Shown one piece after another: positions 1 through 6,412 of a DNA stretch of 7,785 bases. Source of the DNA: an uncultured Actinomyces sp. (GTDB lineage Bacteria > Actinomycetota > Actinomycetes > Actinomycetales > Actinomycetaceae); assembly GCA_916719935.1 (NCBI GenBank), contig CAKAPY010000056.1:1-7785 (forward strand), read 5' to 3'. The number at the start of each line of letters is the position of its first letter. The stretch's first letter is position 1. Position numbers and translations under genes: made by a program. A model generated the notes under the pieces. It saw nothing but the letters and a program-made list of their open reading frames with translations, made no database searches and was not told the origin of the DNA.

Positions 1-761
1 GTGAAAGCCGAATGATCATCATTCCCGACCTGGAGAATATGACGGATGCCTTAGCGGCTGACCTTCAGGCATATGTATCCGCCCCCGCAGCCGATGTCTG
101 GATTTTTATGCGCCATCCTGGCGGCAACGCCCGTGGAAAGAAACTGCTTGACGCGATTGCCAAAGCGGGCTTTCCCGTGATTCCGGCAGAGCCTTTAAAG
201 AATGATCGTGATAAACTTGACTTTGTCCGTTCCGACGTACGACAAGCCCATCGCAGCATAGAAACTGAGGCAGCTCAGGCTTTAGTGGATGCTCTGGGTA
301 ATGATCTGAGCGCGCTCGCGGCCGCGGTGGCACAGCTCCTCAGTGATGTGGAAGGGAAGATTACGCTTGATGCCGTGCGGAAGTACTACTCCGGACGTGT
401 TGAAGCAACAAGTTTTGAAGTCGCGGATGCGATTGTCGATGGACGCGCCGCACGGGCTCTGACTTTGGTTCGCCATGCCTACGCGACCGGAAGTGCGCCG
501 GCCCAGCTCGTTGCCGCAATTGCAATGAAGTTTCGTGCAATGGCTAAAGTTTCCGCTTCTTCGGGAAGAAAGAACCTGGGGATGTCTCCCTGGCAAGCAG
601 AACGAGCTCGACGCGAACTTCGCGCATGGCCAGACCCCGCTTTGGCCTCGGCAATCACTGCAATCGCGCAAGCTGACGAAGATACAAAAGGCGCATCGAA
701 GGACCCACAGGGTGCAGTTGAGAAACTGGTCATGACTCTGTGTCGGCTCCACCGCGGCTAA
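1..761 (+). CDS. holA: DNA polymerase III subunit delta, 3' part (5' end outside window)
   Basis: The delta subunit is the clamp-loader component that opens the beta sliding clamp during chromosome replication. The frame is open to the left edge (codons from position 3, reading E-S-R before the first Met at 12), so this Met is internal and about 70-90 N-terminal residues are missing from a family of about 320-340. Counting from that Met, residues 1-70 are the end of the AAA+-like domain (MIIIPDLENM is the usual beta strand followed by an acidic turn). Residues about 71-130 are the helical lid (FVRSDVRQAHRSIETEAAQA, then KYYSGRVEATSFEVADAIVDG). Residues 135-249 are the C-terminal collar helices (AQLVAAIAMKFRAMAKV, then SPWQAERARRELRAW). 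The phrase YYSGRVEATSFEVADA is characteristic of actinobacterial HolA. It stops with TAA at 759-761, convergent with the acyltransferase. I do not see the rpsT gene that often lies near holA in Actinobacteria. Confidence 0.93.
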   Translation, partial: ESRMIIIPDLENMTDALAADLQAYVSAPAADVWIFMRHPGGNARGKKLLDAIAKAGFPVIPAEPLKNDRDKLDFVRSDVRQAHRSIETEAAQALVDALGNDLSALAAAVAQLLSDVEGKITLDAVRKYYSGRVEATSFEVADAIVDGRAARALTLVRHAYATGSAPAQLVAAIAMKFRAMAKVSASSGRKNLGMSPWQAERARRELRAWPDPALASAITAIAQADEDTKGASKDPQGAVEKLVMTLCRLHRG

Positions 762-762
762 A

Positions 763-796
763 GCACTGACTTAAGTGCAAAAATTTCGGGAAATTT
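763..796. terminator. Two small hairpins between convergent genes, possible weak bidirectional terminator
   Basis: The 33-base gap between the holA stop and the acyltransferase stop holds two short dyads. The first is GCACT (763-767) with AGTGC (774-778), loop of 6. The second is AAATTTC (781-787) with GAAATTT (790-796), effectively a 6-bp AT stem with a CGGG loop, running into the acyltransferase stop codon. Neither has a proper GC-rich stem followed by a T-run, so this is a plausible but weak transcription-end signal for the convergent pair. It is called from position and symmetry only. Confidence 0.3.
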
Positions 797-1376
797 AGTC
801 TTCAGGGTCTTCGTGGCGCAGCCTGGGGACGCTCGTGTTTTCTGGGCGAATCCCTACAAGCCCACTATAGAAATCGCGGATTTTGTCCATGTCATTACGG
901 CGGTTGCCGGTGAGTCGCATTGGCTCACCCCACCCGTAGCGACGCTTCGCGCCATCGATGAAACCGGGAACAATCGGAAGATCAGCTTCCATCGCAATTC
1001 GGTAGAAACCAGACTTCCAATAGGGACGAACGGAACGGGTTCCCTTCGGGGTAATGACCAGAACGAAATGCTCTTTGGATTCAGCAAGGGAAATGATGTG
1101 CTCAACAAGGTGCCCCGGATGTTCGCGGTCAACGGGAATCCCGCCAATCGCCTTCACGAAACTTCCAATAACAGGGACATCGGTGAGATTCTTCTTGACC
1201 AGGAAAGACACTGGACGCTCGACGGCCCACATCGCCATCACCATGTAGAAGCCGTCCCAATTTGACGTGTGAGGCGCACCGATAACCAAACAGCGATCGG
1301 GAAGAGGGAACTCAGGCGCGAAAGTCCATCTTGATAGATGCATGACAGTGTGAGCCAGTGCTTTATGCAATCCCAT
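795..1376 (-). CDS. PlsC-like (1-acyl-sn-glycerol-3-phosphate acyltransferase family) protein
   Basis: This 193-residue protein has the PlsC/LPLAT acyltransferase motifs in the right order. Motif I is HTSNWD (His36 and Asp41, the catalytic HX4D). Motif II is GSFVKAIGGIPVDR (71-84, Arg84 binding the phosphate or head group). Motif III is TPKGTRS (109-115), and motif IV is the LPIVPGFID segment (133-141). The YWKSGFYRIA stretch after motif III is typical of the short 'glycerol acyltransferase' subfamily. Members of the superfamily transfer acyl chains from acyl-CoA or acyl-ACP to lysolipids at the inner membrane face. The true acceptor here is unknown, and the protein is shorter than canonical PlsC (about 240), so it may not be the main phosphatidate synthase. 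Odd point: motif III usually has Glu (PEGTR) and this one has Lys111. The ATG start is supported by AAAGGA 5 nt upstream (complement of 1382-1387). It is transcribed divergently from the aminoacyl-lipid synthase. Confidence 0.88.
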   Translation of the reverse strand: MGLHKALAHTVMHLSRWTFAPEFPLPDRCLVIGAPHTSNWDGFYMVMAMWAVERPVSFLVKKNLTDVPVIGSFVKAIGGIPVDREHPGHLVEHIISLAESKEHFVLVITPKGTRSVRPYWKSGFYRIAMEADLPIVPGFIDGAKRRYGWGEPMRLTGNRRNDMDKIRDFYSGLVGIRPENTSVPRLRHEDPED

Positions 1377-1498
1377 GTGCGTCCTTTCCTTGTTCTGCCG
1401 CAGTTAGTGTACGTGGGATTGACTGAGTTGGACCTCTTTATGTGAGTGATCCCCCTGAAATTGTCCCTGATTGAACCCTGATAATCGCGCTCTTCGAG

Positions 1499-1526
1499 TT
1501 GAGCTGAGGGCAGCAACATCTAAGAT
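1499..1526 (+). promoter_or_regulatory. Candidate sigma70-type promoter for the lipid synthase-esterase operon
   Basis: TTGAGC (1499-1504, 4 of 6 to TTGACA) is separated by 16 bases from TAAGAT (1521-1526, matching the actinobacterial TAnnnT -10). A transcript would begin near 1533, giving a leader of about 35 bases before the ATG at 1568, long enough to carry the ribosome binding site. This is a consensus match only. Confidence 0.38.
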
Positions 1527-1556
1527 CAAAAACAGAGAATCGAAGTTTGTCTGCCA

Positions 1557-1563
1557 GAAGGAG
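1557..1563 (+). promoter_or_regulatory. Shine-Dalgarno that fixes the lipid synthase start at 1568
   Basis: GAAGGAG lies 4 bases before the ATG at 1568. The longer in-frame reading from a TTG at 1547 has no ribosome binding site and would overlap this one, so the ATG is preferred. The spacing is short but similar to that seen before typA in this window. Confidence 0.65.
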
Positions 1564-1567
1564 TTTC

Positions 1568-4132
1568 ATGAGCGCTGAAAGCGAACCCAAGGCTGACGAG
1601 GCTCTTCAGACGCGTCCGGCATCTGCTTTTTCGCGTGTCTGGAGGCGAAGCTTCCCGGTTCTCCTCAACTGGTTTTGGACAGCGCCATGCTCGATCATCC
1701 TGACGTTGATCATTATGCTTGTCGGGATTGCTGCCCACTTTAGCCACGGTCACTGGAATCAATCTCTTGCGGCGCAGGGCGGCGCAATTCGGCCTCTCAC
1801 CATTGTGACGACGGTTGTGTGGAGTCCTTCGATTGGCATGATGATCAATGCCGCCCTCATGATGGCGATCATCGGTGGCCTTCTTGAACGTTTCCTCGGT
1901 TCGCGAATTTGGCTTCTTTCTGCGGTCATCGCCCTTCCTATGTCTTTAGCGGGGATGTGGGCCTTCGTTGCCCTAGTAAAGGGAATCTCTCAAAGCGTTC
2001 TATACCCGCTGGTCAGTGGTCCGTTGACAGGAGCAAGCCTGATCCTCACTGCGTTGCTTGGAACTGCAAGCACAAAGATGGATCGCCTTTGGGCGTGGCG
2101 CACTCGAATTGGTGCACTTGTCGTCTTGGGAGCCCTCTTGGCATTCTCTTCGACTGCGGGTGCGCTGGCGCGCCTAATCGCCTTCCTATGCGGGTGGATC
2201 ATCGGTGGTTTCACAATTGGCTGGTCGAACCGAGGGCGTTCGATGCTGGGAATTGGAGATCCGGTCCGTCGAGTGATCCCCTTGGTGATCACTGCCGCTA
2301 CCTTGGGAGCGGTGAGTTCAATCTGGAACTTCAGCAGTCACGGTTTCCTAGCTTTTGATCGCGCTGCTTTTTCTCCTGAGCTTGCTATCCAGCAATATAT
2401 GTGGGCGCTGTGCCAGCAAAGCGGCGATCCCATGAGCTGTGTCAAAGAGATGTACGGCAATTCTTTGATGCTCTACGCTCCCTTGATATTGGCTTCGATT
2501 CCTTTTGTGGTTCAGTTGGTTTTGGCTTTTGGTCTTTTCCGAGGCCGTCGTGGCGCTTGGGTGGGCACGCTGGTTCTTCAGAGCGTGCTCGCGATTATTG
2601 GCGTCGCACAGATCATGGTTTTCGCACTTTCGGTGAATGAAGCACAGGGCCTCGACGACGATGAGTTATTTATCGCCCCCATTCCCATGAGTAAGCTTCT
2701 CATCAGCGTTGCTTTCCCACTAGTAACGCTTCTGCTGACCGCATGGAATTCCTCTGCGTTCCAGGTACGAATTGCCCGACGCTACTGGGGACACAGTGCA
2801 TGTGTCATTGCTGTTGCTGCTGTGATTGGAACCCTGGTCGCGCTTGTCATTGGGGTTTTAATTCCCGACCAGTTTGTTCCCGAAGCGGATTTACTAAGTC
2901 TTTTTGAAGCCTACGTTGTCTCATACGCTCCTGCTGGTGCACAGTGGCTCATTGATACTCCGGTCTATGCGACAACCTTCCTTGCCTCGATTTCGACAGT
3001 CTGGATTCCCACGCTGGTGTGGATTGTCATTGCTGTTTGCCTTCTTAAGGTTTTCCTTGCACCGGTTGAGCTGCAGCATGATGCTCGTGACGAGTTAATT
3101 GGTCTTCTTCGCCAGCACGGCGCAGGCTCTTTGGGGTGGATGCTCGCATGGCCGGGAAACTCCACGTGGATTAGTCCTGACCAACGCGCTGCAGTGTCCT
3201 ACCGTCAAGAATCTGGCGTGGCGCTGACACTGACGCAATGTGCCGCAGCGGATGAGGATATTCCAGCAGTGATTTCACAGTTTGCTCGCTTCGCAAGCGA
3301 TGCAGCACTGACCCCGGCGTTCTATTCGGTCCACGAAGAGTGGGCGCGAGAAGCGCATCGTTTAGGCTGGTCCACTGTCAAGGTTGCTGAGGAAGCCATC
3401 ATTGATCTGGGTGATCTTGCCTTCAAGGGTAAGAAATTCCAGGATGTACGCACCGCTTTCAATCATGCAAAGCGCGAGGGAATCCGAGCCGAATGGGCGT
3501 CATATCCAAGTCTGTCCCCTCAACTGAAGCAACAGGTTGATGCGATCTGCCAGGCATGGGCCGATGAGAAGGCCCTTCCTGAGATGGGCTTTACCCTGGG
3601 TGGTCTGCGCGAAATTAATGATTCGGATACGCGCCTTCTACTGGCTCTTGATGAAGAAGAGCGCATCCATGCGGTGACCTCGTGGATGCCCGTCCACTCG
3701 GGTGGCAAAGTGATCGGCCTGACCCTAGACGTGATGCGTCGAGATGACTCTGGTTTCCGTTTGGCCATTGACTTTCTCATTGGCCAAGCTGCTCTTCTTG
3801 CACAAGATGAGGGACTTCAGTTCATTTCCCTGTCCGGTGCGCCTCTAGCAGAATCGGGCCAGTGCGAGGAAAGCGCAGAACTGGCAGATTCACGCTTCGC
3901 TTTTGCCCCAGTTCTTGATGTGATGGGGAGCGTGATGGAACCCGTTTACGGTTTCCGCTCCTTGCTGGCCTATAAGAAGAAATTCCAGGTTCGTTTCGTT
4001 CCCCTCTATCTTGCAATTCCCGATATCGCGAATGCGCCTGCAGTTGGTCTGGCAATTGCCCATGCATATTTGCCAAACATGAGTGCAGTCAACGCTGTGG
4101 GGGTCGCGGCAAAGCTGGTGTCACGTGATTAG
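1568..4132 (+). CDS. Polytopic aminoacyl-lipid (aminoacyl-phosphatidylglycerol/DAG) synthase with N-terminal pseudo-rhomboid domain
   Basis: This is an 854-residue membrane protein. Residues about 500-854 form a cytosolic domain of the LPG_synthase_C/DUF2156 family, which transfers an amino acid from aminoacyl-tRNA to a membrane lipid; recognisable stretches are AFYSVHEEW (584-592), KFQDVRTAFNHAKREG (623-638), MGFTLGG (673-679) and GLTLDVMRRD (717-726). The N-terminal half has about 12 helices. Residues 38-219 align by eye with the six-helix rhomboid fold: N94 matches the HxxxN Asn, LERFLG (106-111) the fG..lE..lG segment, GASL (155-158) the GxSG nucleophile motif, and ARLIAFLCG (201-209) the AHxGG motif. 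The catalytic His is replaced by R202, so protease activity is unlikely. Helices at about 237-255, 299-323, 330-356, 374-392, 409-433 and 470-496 follow. Basic loops at 20-30, 107-113, 168-180, 220-236, 324-330 and 392-408 put the N-terminus and synthetase domain inside. The amino acid and the lipid acceptor cannot be read from sequence; alanine is favoured by analogy with Corynebacterium. MprF proper has a different flippase domain, so I do not use that symbol. Confidence 0.85.
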   Translation: MSAESEPKADEALQTRPASAFSRVWRRSFPVLLNWFWTAPCSIILTLIIMLVGIAAHFSHGHWNQSLAAQGGAIRPLTIVTTVVWSPSIGMMINAALMMAIIGGLLERFLGSRIWLLSAVIALPMSLAGMWAFVALVKGISQSVLYPLVSGPLTGASLILTALLGTASTKMDRLWAWRTRIGALVVLGALLAFSSTAGALARLIAFLCGWIIGGFTIGWSNRGRSMLGIGDPVRRVIPLVITAATLGAVSSIWNFSSHGFLAFDRAAFSPELAIQQYMWALCQQSGDPMSCVKEMYGNSLMLYAPLILASIPFVVQLVLAFGLFRGRRGAWVGTLVLQSVLAIIGVAQIMVFALSVNEAQGLDDDELFIAPIPMSKLLISVAFPLVTLLLTAWNSSAFQVRIARRYWGHSACVIAVAAVIGTLVALVIGVLIPDQFVPEADLLSLFEAYVVSYAPAGAQWLIDTPVYATTFLASISTVWIPTLVWIVIAVCLLKVFLAPVELQHDARDELIGLLRQHGAGSLGWMLAWPGNSTWISPDQRAAVSYRQESGVALTLTQCAAADEDIPAVISQFARFASDAALTPAFYSVHEEWAREAHRLGWSTVKVAEEAIIDLGDLAFKGKKFQDVRTAFNHAKREGIRAEWASYPSLSPQLKQQVDAICQAWADEKALPEMGFTLGGLREINDSDTRLLLALDEEERIHAVTSWMPVHSGGKVIGLTLDVMRRDDSGFRLAIDFLIGQAALLAQDEGLQFISLSGAPLAESGQCEESAELADSRFAFAPVLDVMGSVMEPVYGFRSLLAYKKKFQVRFVPLYLAIPDIANAPAVGLAIAHAYLPNMSAVNAVGVAAKLVSRD

Positions 4133-5387
4133 TTTCCTCAAGCTATTTCCACTTCTGCGCGTATGGATTCTGCTGATCGCTGCAGCCTTGATCCTTGCAG
4201 CCGCTGCCTGGGTGTGGTTTTTTGTTATGAAGCCGCTTTCCCTCAAGGCGCGCTTTGTGAGCGCTTTTGGAGGTGCCATCGTTCTTGTCACTGTCCATCA
4301 CCTTGTCGAAAGGGTTTGGCATCCGGTTGCCGAGGGATTGGGGCGCGTGACGTGGCTGTGGGCGGCTCCAGCCCTTATTGCTGCGGTGATGATTGTCGTC
4401 GCTCTTTTTCGTCGTCGTCACTGGATTCGTCGTTTTGTGGCCGGGGTGTGCGCGTGGATGCTCATGGCGATTGGAGCTGCGCTGGGGATTAACTATCATT
4501 TCGAGGCCTATCCCACGATGGCGGAAGTCGTTGGTGGGGGAGTACAGACAATTTCTTGGGATGAACTAAAAAAACCTGATGATGCTGCCACTCTGGCGCG
4601 CAGTGCAGCGGGGGTGTTTGTCCGTGTCAACATTCCCGCCTCGGATGCCTCCTTTACCCCTCGGCAAGCCATTGTTTATCTTCCACCGTCATATTTCAAA
4701 GATCCCAGTGCACAGCTTCCGGTCATTGTGCTGATGTCTGGTCAGCCCGGTACGCCTCAAGATTGGCTTGTTTTGGGGAAACTTCCCCAGACGATGGATC
4801 AATTCGCTGCGCAGCATGATGGGCGGGCCCCAATCATTGCTGTTGTTGATGTGTACGGCAGCCAAACAGCGAATCCTCTGTGCTCCGACACCTCGCATGG
4901 GAAAGTTGCGACCTATGTGCAAAAGGATGTCCCGAGCTGGCTGCACGCTAATCTCCCCGTCTCTTCTGATCCGGGACAATGGGCCATTGCTGGTCTTTCA
5001 TCGGGAGGAACCTGCGCGCTTCAAGTCGTGACCCGTGCTCCCGATTTATACCGCAGTTTCCTTGACATGTCAGGTGAAGCGCATCCGCAACTCGGTAATG
5101 AAGAGCGAACGATTGCGGACGGATTTGACGGCTCTCGGCAGCTCTATGAAGCGAATGATCCCGTGCATCTGATGAGTCACAATCGCTATGGGGAAAGCGC
5201 GGGCATCATCTCGTGGGGAGATTCTGATACCGCCTTTAAAGAAGGTCTCATCGAGGTTGATCACGCTGCGGAGAAATCGGGGATGAGCATTGAGACGCGA
5301 ACCTACCCGGGTGGGCACTCCTGGAAGGTGTGGAGTACGGCCTTTGAAGACGGATTGCCGTGGCTCGCACAGCGTTTCGGGCTGTAG
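4125..5387 (+). CDS. Membrane-anchored alpha/beta-hydrolase esterase, partner of the aminoacyl-lipid synthase
   Basis: This is a 420-residue protein. Four N-terminal helices (about 13-35, 44-60, 75-94, 104-122) are followed by an esterase-family alpha/beta-hydrolase domain (about 160-420) resembling esterase D and mycolyltransferase-like proteins. The nucleophile motif is GLSSGG (G290 to G295, Ser292), the C-terminal His is in YPGGHSW (His398), and D366 or D368 in SWGDSDTAF is the likely acid. C253 (PLCSD) and C297 (GGTCAL) are placed where a disulfide is plausible. The basic loops KPLSLKAR (36-43) and FRRRHWIRR (95-103) are predicted inside, which puts the hydrolase domain outside the membrane. 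The GTG start at 4125 overlaps the synthase stop in GTGATTAG, implying translational coupling; only a weak GGTG precedes it. An upstream in-frame GTG at 4083 lacks a ribosome binding site. In C. glutamicum a putative esterase next to an aminoacyl-lipid synthase is needed for Ala-PG formation; the same role, or hydrolysis of the aminoacyl lipid, is inferred here. Confidence 0.85.
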   Translation: MISFLKLFPLLRVWILLIAAALILAAAAWVWFFVMKPLSLKARFVSAFGGAIVLVTVHHLVERVWHPVAEGLGRVTWLWAAPALIAAVMIVVALFRRRHWIRRFVAGVCAWMLMAIGAALGINYHFEAYPTMAEVVGGGVQTISWDELKKPDDAATLARSAAGVFVRVNIPASDASFTPRQAIVYLPPSYFKDPSAQLPVIVLMSGQPGTPQDWLVLGKLPQTMDQFAAQHDGRAPIIAVVDVYGSQTANPLCSDTSHGKVATYVQKDVPSWLHANLPVSSDPGQWAIAGLSSGGTCALQVVTRAPDLYRSFLDMSGEAHPQLGNEERTIADGFDGSRQLYEANDPVHLMSHNRYGESAGIISWGDSDTAFKEGLIEVDHAAEKSGMSIETRTYPGGHSWKVWSTAFEDGLPWLAQRFGL

Positions 5388-5401
5388 GAATCACGGCAAT
5401 C
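5353..5401 (+). terminator. Nested inverted repeat across the esterase stop codon, possible operon terminator
   Basis: GATTGCCGTG (5353-5362) pairs perfectly over 10 bp with CACGGCAATC (5392-5401). Inside its 29-base loop a second dyad, ACAGC (5369-5373) with GCTGT (5381-5385), has a 7-base loop. The structure straddles the stop codon at 5385-5387. No T-run follows (the next bases are purine-rich), so it is not a textbook intrinsic terminator. It may mark the transcript's 3' end, support Rho-dependent termination or stabilise the mRNA. The remaining gap to the convergent mutarotase (5402-5460) shows only a weak AGGCG/CGCCT dyad. Confidence 0.4.
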
Positions 5402-5460
5402 AGAAAGAGATTCTTTGCCTAGCTCGGGGGAGCAACGAGGCGCATCAGTGAAGATCTCGC

Positions 5461-6330
5461 CTATGCGAGTTCTTCCACCTTGATCGTCAAGGACATCCAG
5501 TGAGATTGTCCCGGGCGAAGGAGTAGCGCATTGCGACGGACGTTGCCTACTTCGACGCAGACGAAGTGTTTCCAGTCCTCGTGGTGCATGTCCGCTGCTT
5601 TGGATTCGGCAGGATTCCAGACGATTGTCGATGCAGAGTGTTCTTTTTCAATGATGATCCGTCGTTTGAAACCAGGATCTTCAATGATTGATCCATTGCT
5701 TGTATCGAAGATCGAATCGACACGACCGTTAGTGAAGCTCAGCGGACCTTCGTGAATACCTTGTGCGTCGTGGACAGTATCCAGTTCCTTTGCTCCTTCG
5801 AGGCCGTGAATGCAAACCTCACGTACATCGGAAACATTGAAATAGGAGTGCAAGGCCTCATCGACGTAGAAGGCTTCGTCATCGGTGTTCTTCATCGAAA
5901 GCACCAGGTGAAGTTCCGCCCCGAAAGTGACCTCAAGTTTCGAAGTAAAACGATGGGGGAATTTTGCCATCTCAGCGTTTGTGGATGGTTTGTAAACGAA
6001 TTCAAGAACTGCGTGGGAATCGCTACGCTCAATCAGTTCCCACGTTGCATTTCTTAAGAATCCGTGGTTTTGTGCTTCGGATCCGGGGGCAGCCAAGGAA
6101 GCTGTTGCAACACCAAACCACGGTGCGCAAATCGGAATTCCTCCCCGCGCGGGCGTCGATGCCCAGGGCAGGGAACGTTCGGAGAGCCAGAGGACGGGCT
6201 CGGTGCCGGAAGGTTGCCATGTAAGGACTTGGGCACCTGAATCTGAAAAGCTCGCATCACAGCAGTCATTGCTGGCGCGATAGACGCGTCGGTTTGCCAT
6301 TGGACAAGGATAGCGCGAGTAACGCCTCAC
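5461..6330 (-). CDS. D-hexose-6-phosphate mutarotase / aldose 1-epimerase family protein (YeaD-like)
   Basis: This 289-residue protein belongs to the galactose-mutarotase fold family and most resembles the glucose-6-phosphate 1-epimerase (YeaD) branch, which interconverts the alpha and beta anomers of hexose 6-phosphates in the cytosol. Evidence in order: GAQVLTWQPSGTEPVLWLSE (33-51, strand core), RGGIPICAPWFG (62-73, the substrate-site RGG-PWFG signature), NHGFLR (88-93, His89), EALHSYFNV (158-166, His161, catalytic acid), DSIF (205-208, matching the DRVY of E. coli YeaD), STIVWNP (234-240) and FVCVEVGN (256-263, Glu260, catalytic base). The full catalytic set is present. The GTG start is chosen because GGAGGG lies 6 bases upstream; the TTG at 6348 lies before that site, and the ATG at 6300 has no ribosome binding site, though a start there would still give a complete 279-residue domain. 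It is convergent with the lipid operon and divergent from typA, so it probably has its own promoter. Confidence 0.88.
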   Translation of the reverse strand: MRRYSRYPCPMANRRVYRASNDCCDASFSDSGAQVLTWQPSGTEPVLWLSERSLPWASTPARGGIPICAPWFGVATASLAAPGSEAQNHGFLRNATWELIERSDSHAVLEFVYKPSTNAEMAKFPHRFTSKLEVTFGAELHLVLSMKNTDDEAFYVDEALHSYFNVSDVREVCIHGLEGAKELDTVHDAQGIHEGPLSFTNGRVDSIFDTSNGSIIEDPGFKRRIIIEKEHSASTIVWNPAESKAADMHHEDWKHFVCVEVGNVRRNALLLRPGQSHWMSLTIKVEELA

Positions 6331-6336
6331 ACATAG

Positions 6337-6342
6337 CCCTCC
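6337..6342 (-). promoter_or_regulatory. Shine-Dalgarno that fixes the mutarotase start at 6330
   Basis: On the minus strand GGAGGG is followed by six bases and then GTG (6330-6328). This is the only strong ribosome binding site near the N-terminus and it decides between the TTG at 6348, the GTG at 6330 and the ATG at 6300. Confidence 0.6.
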
Positions 6343-6402
6343 GAACAAGGGACTTCCTCAAAAACGGCGATAAGCTAGCTGTGATACGCGTCGAGAATGT
6401 AT

Positions 6403-6408
6403 AGGGAG
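6403..6408 (+). promoter_or_regulatory. Shine-Dalgarno of typA
   Basis: AGGGAG is followed by CTTT and the typA ATG at 6413. The 82-base gap to the divergent mutarotase start must hold promoters for both genes. TAAGCT (6371-6376) fits a TAnnnT -10 for typA but has no good -35, so no promoter is called. Confidence 0.7.
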
Positions 6409-6412
6409 CTTT

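Larger units (their letters stand above)
1377..1567. promoter_or_regulatory. Divergent intergenic region between acyltransferase and lipid synthase
   Basis: This 191-base non-coding gap separates the divergent starts and must hold the promoters for both directions unless one gene is transcribed from elsewhere. On the plus strand the best candidate is the TTGAGC/TAAGAT pair listed separately; a second possible -10 is GATAAT at 1480-1485 without a good -35. On the minus strand TACACT (complement of 1406-1411) is a possible -10 for the acyltransferase, but its -35 match is poor. I see no clear operator palindrome, riboswitch or small gene here. Confidence 0.4.

Noticed and set aside
282..752. 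A 156-residue antisense frame within holA
   Set aside because: No recognisable domain and no ribosome binding site assessed as convincing; it lies wholly under a clear gene, as expected by chance.
813..1265. A 150-residue plus-strand frame opposite the acyltransferase
   Set aside because: The minus-strand reading has all four acyltransferase motifs; the plus-strand product resembles nothing and is a shadow.
1547..1567. TTG start for the lipid synthase
   Set aside because: The strong GAAGGAG lies inside this extension and points to the ATG at 1568.
1909..2358. A 149-residue alternative frame inside the lipid synthase
   Set aside because: It is rich in Cys, Trp and Arg with no family resemblance, and lies inside a continuous hydrophobic coding region.
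4083..4124. Upstream GTG start for the esterase
   Set aside because: It would give a 42-base deeper overlap with the synthase, adds a non-conserved-looking MQSTLWGSRQSWCH stretch and has no ribosome binding site. The GTG at 4125 gives the usual stop-start overlap.
1568..4132. Annotation of the synthase as an active rhomboid protease or as classical MprF
   Set aside because: The rhomboid catalytic His is Arg and GxSG is GASL; and the membrane domain does not look like the eight-helix MprF flippase domain, so neither name alone is right.
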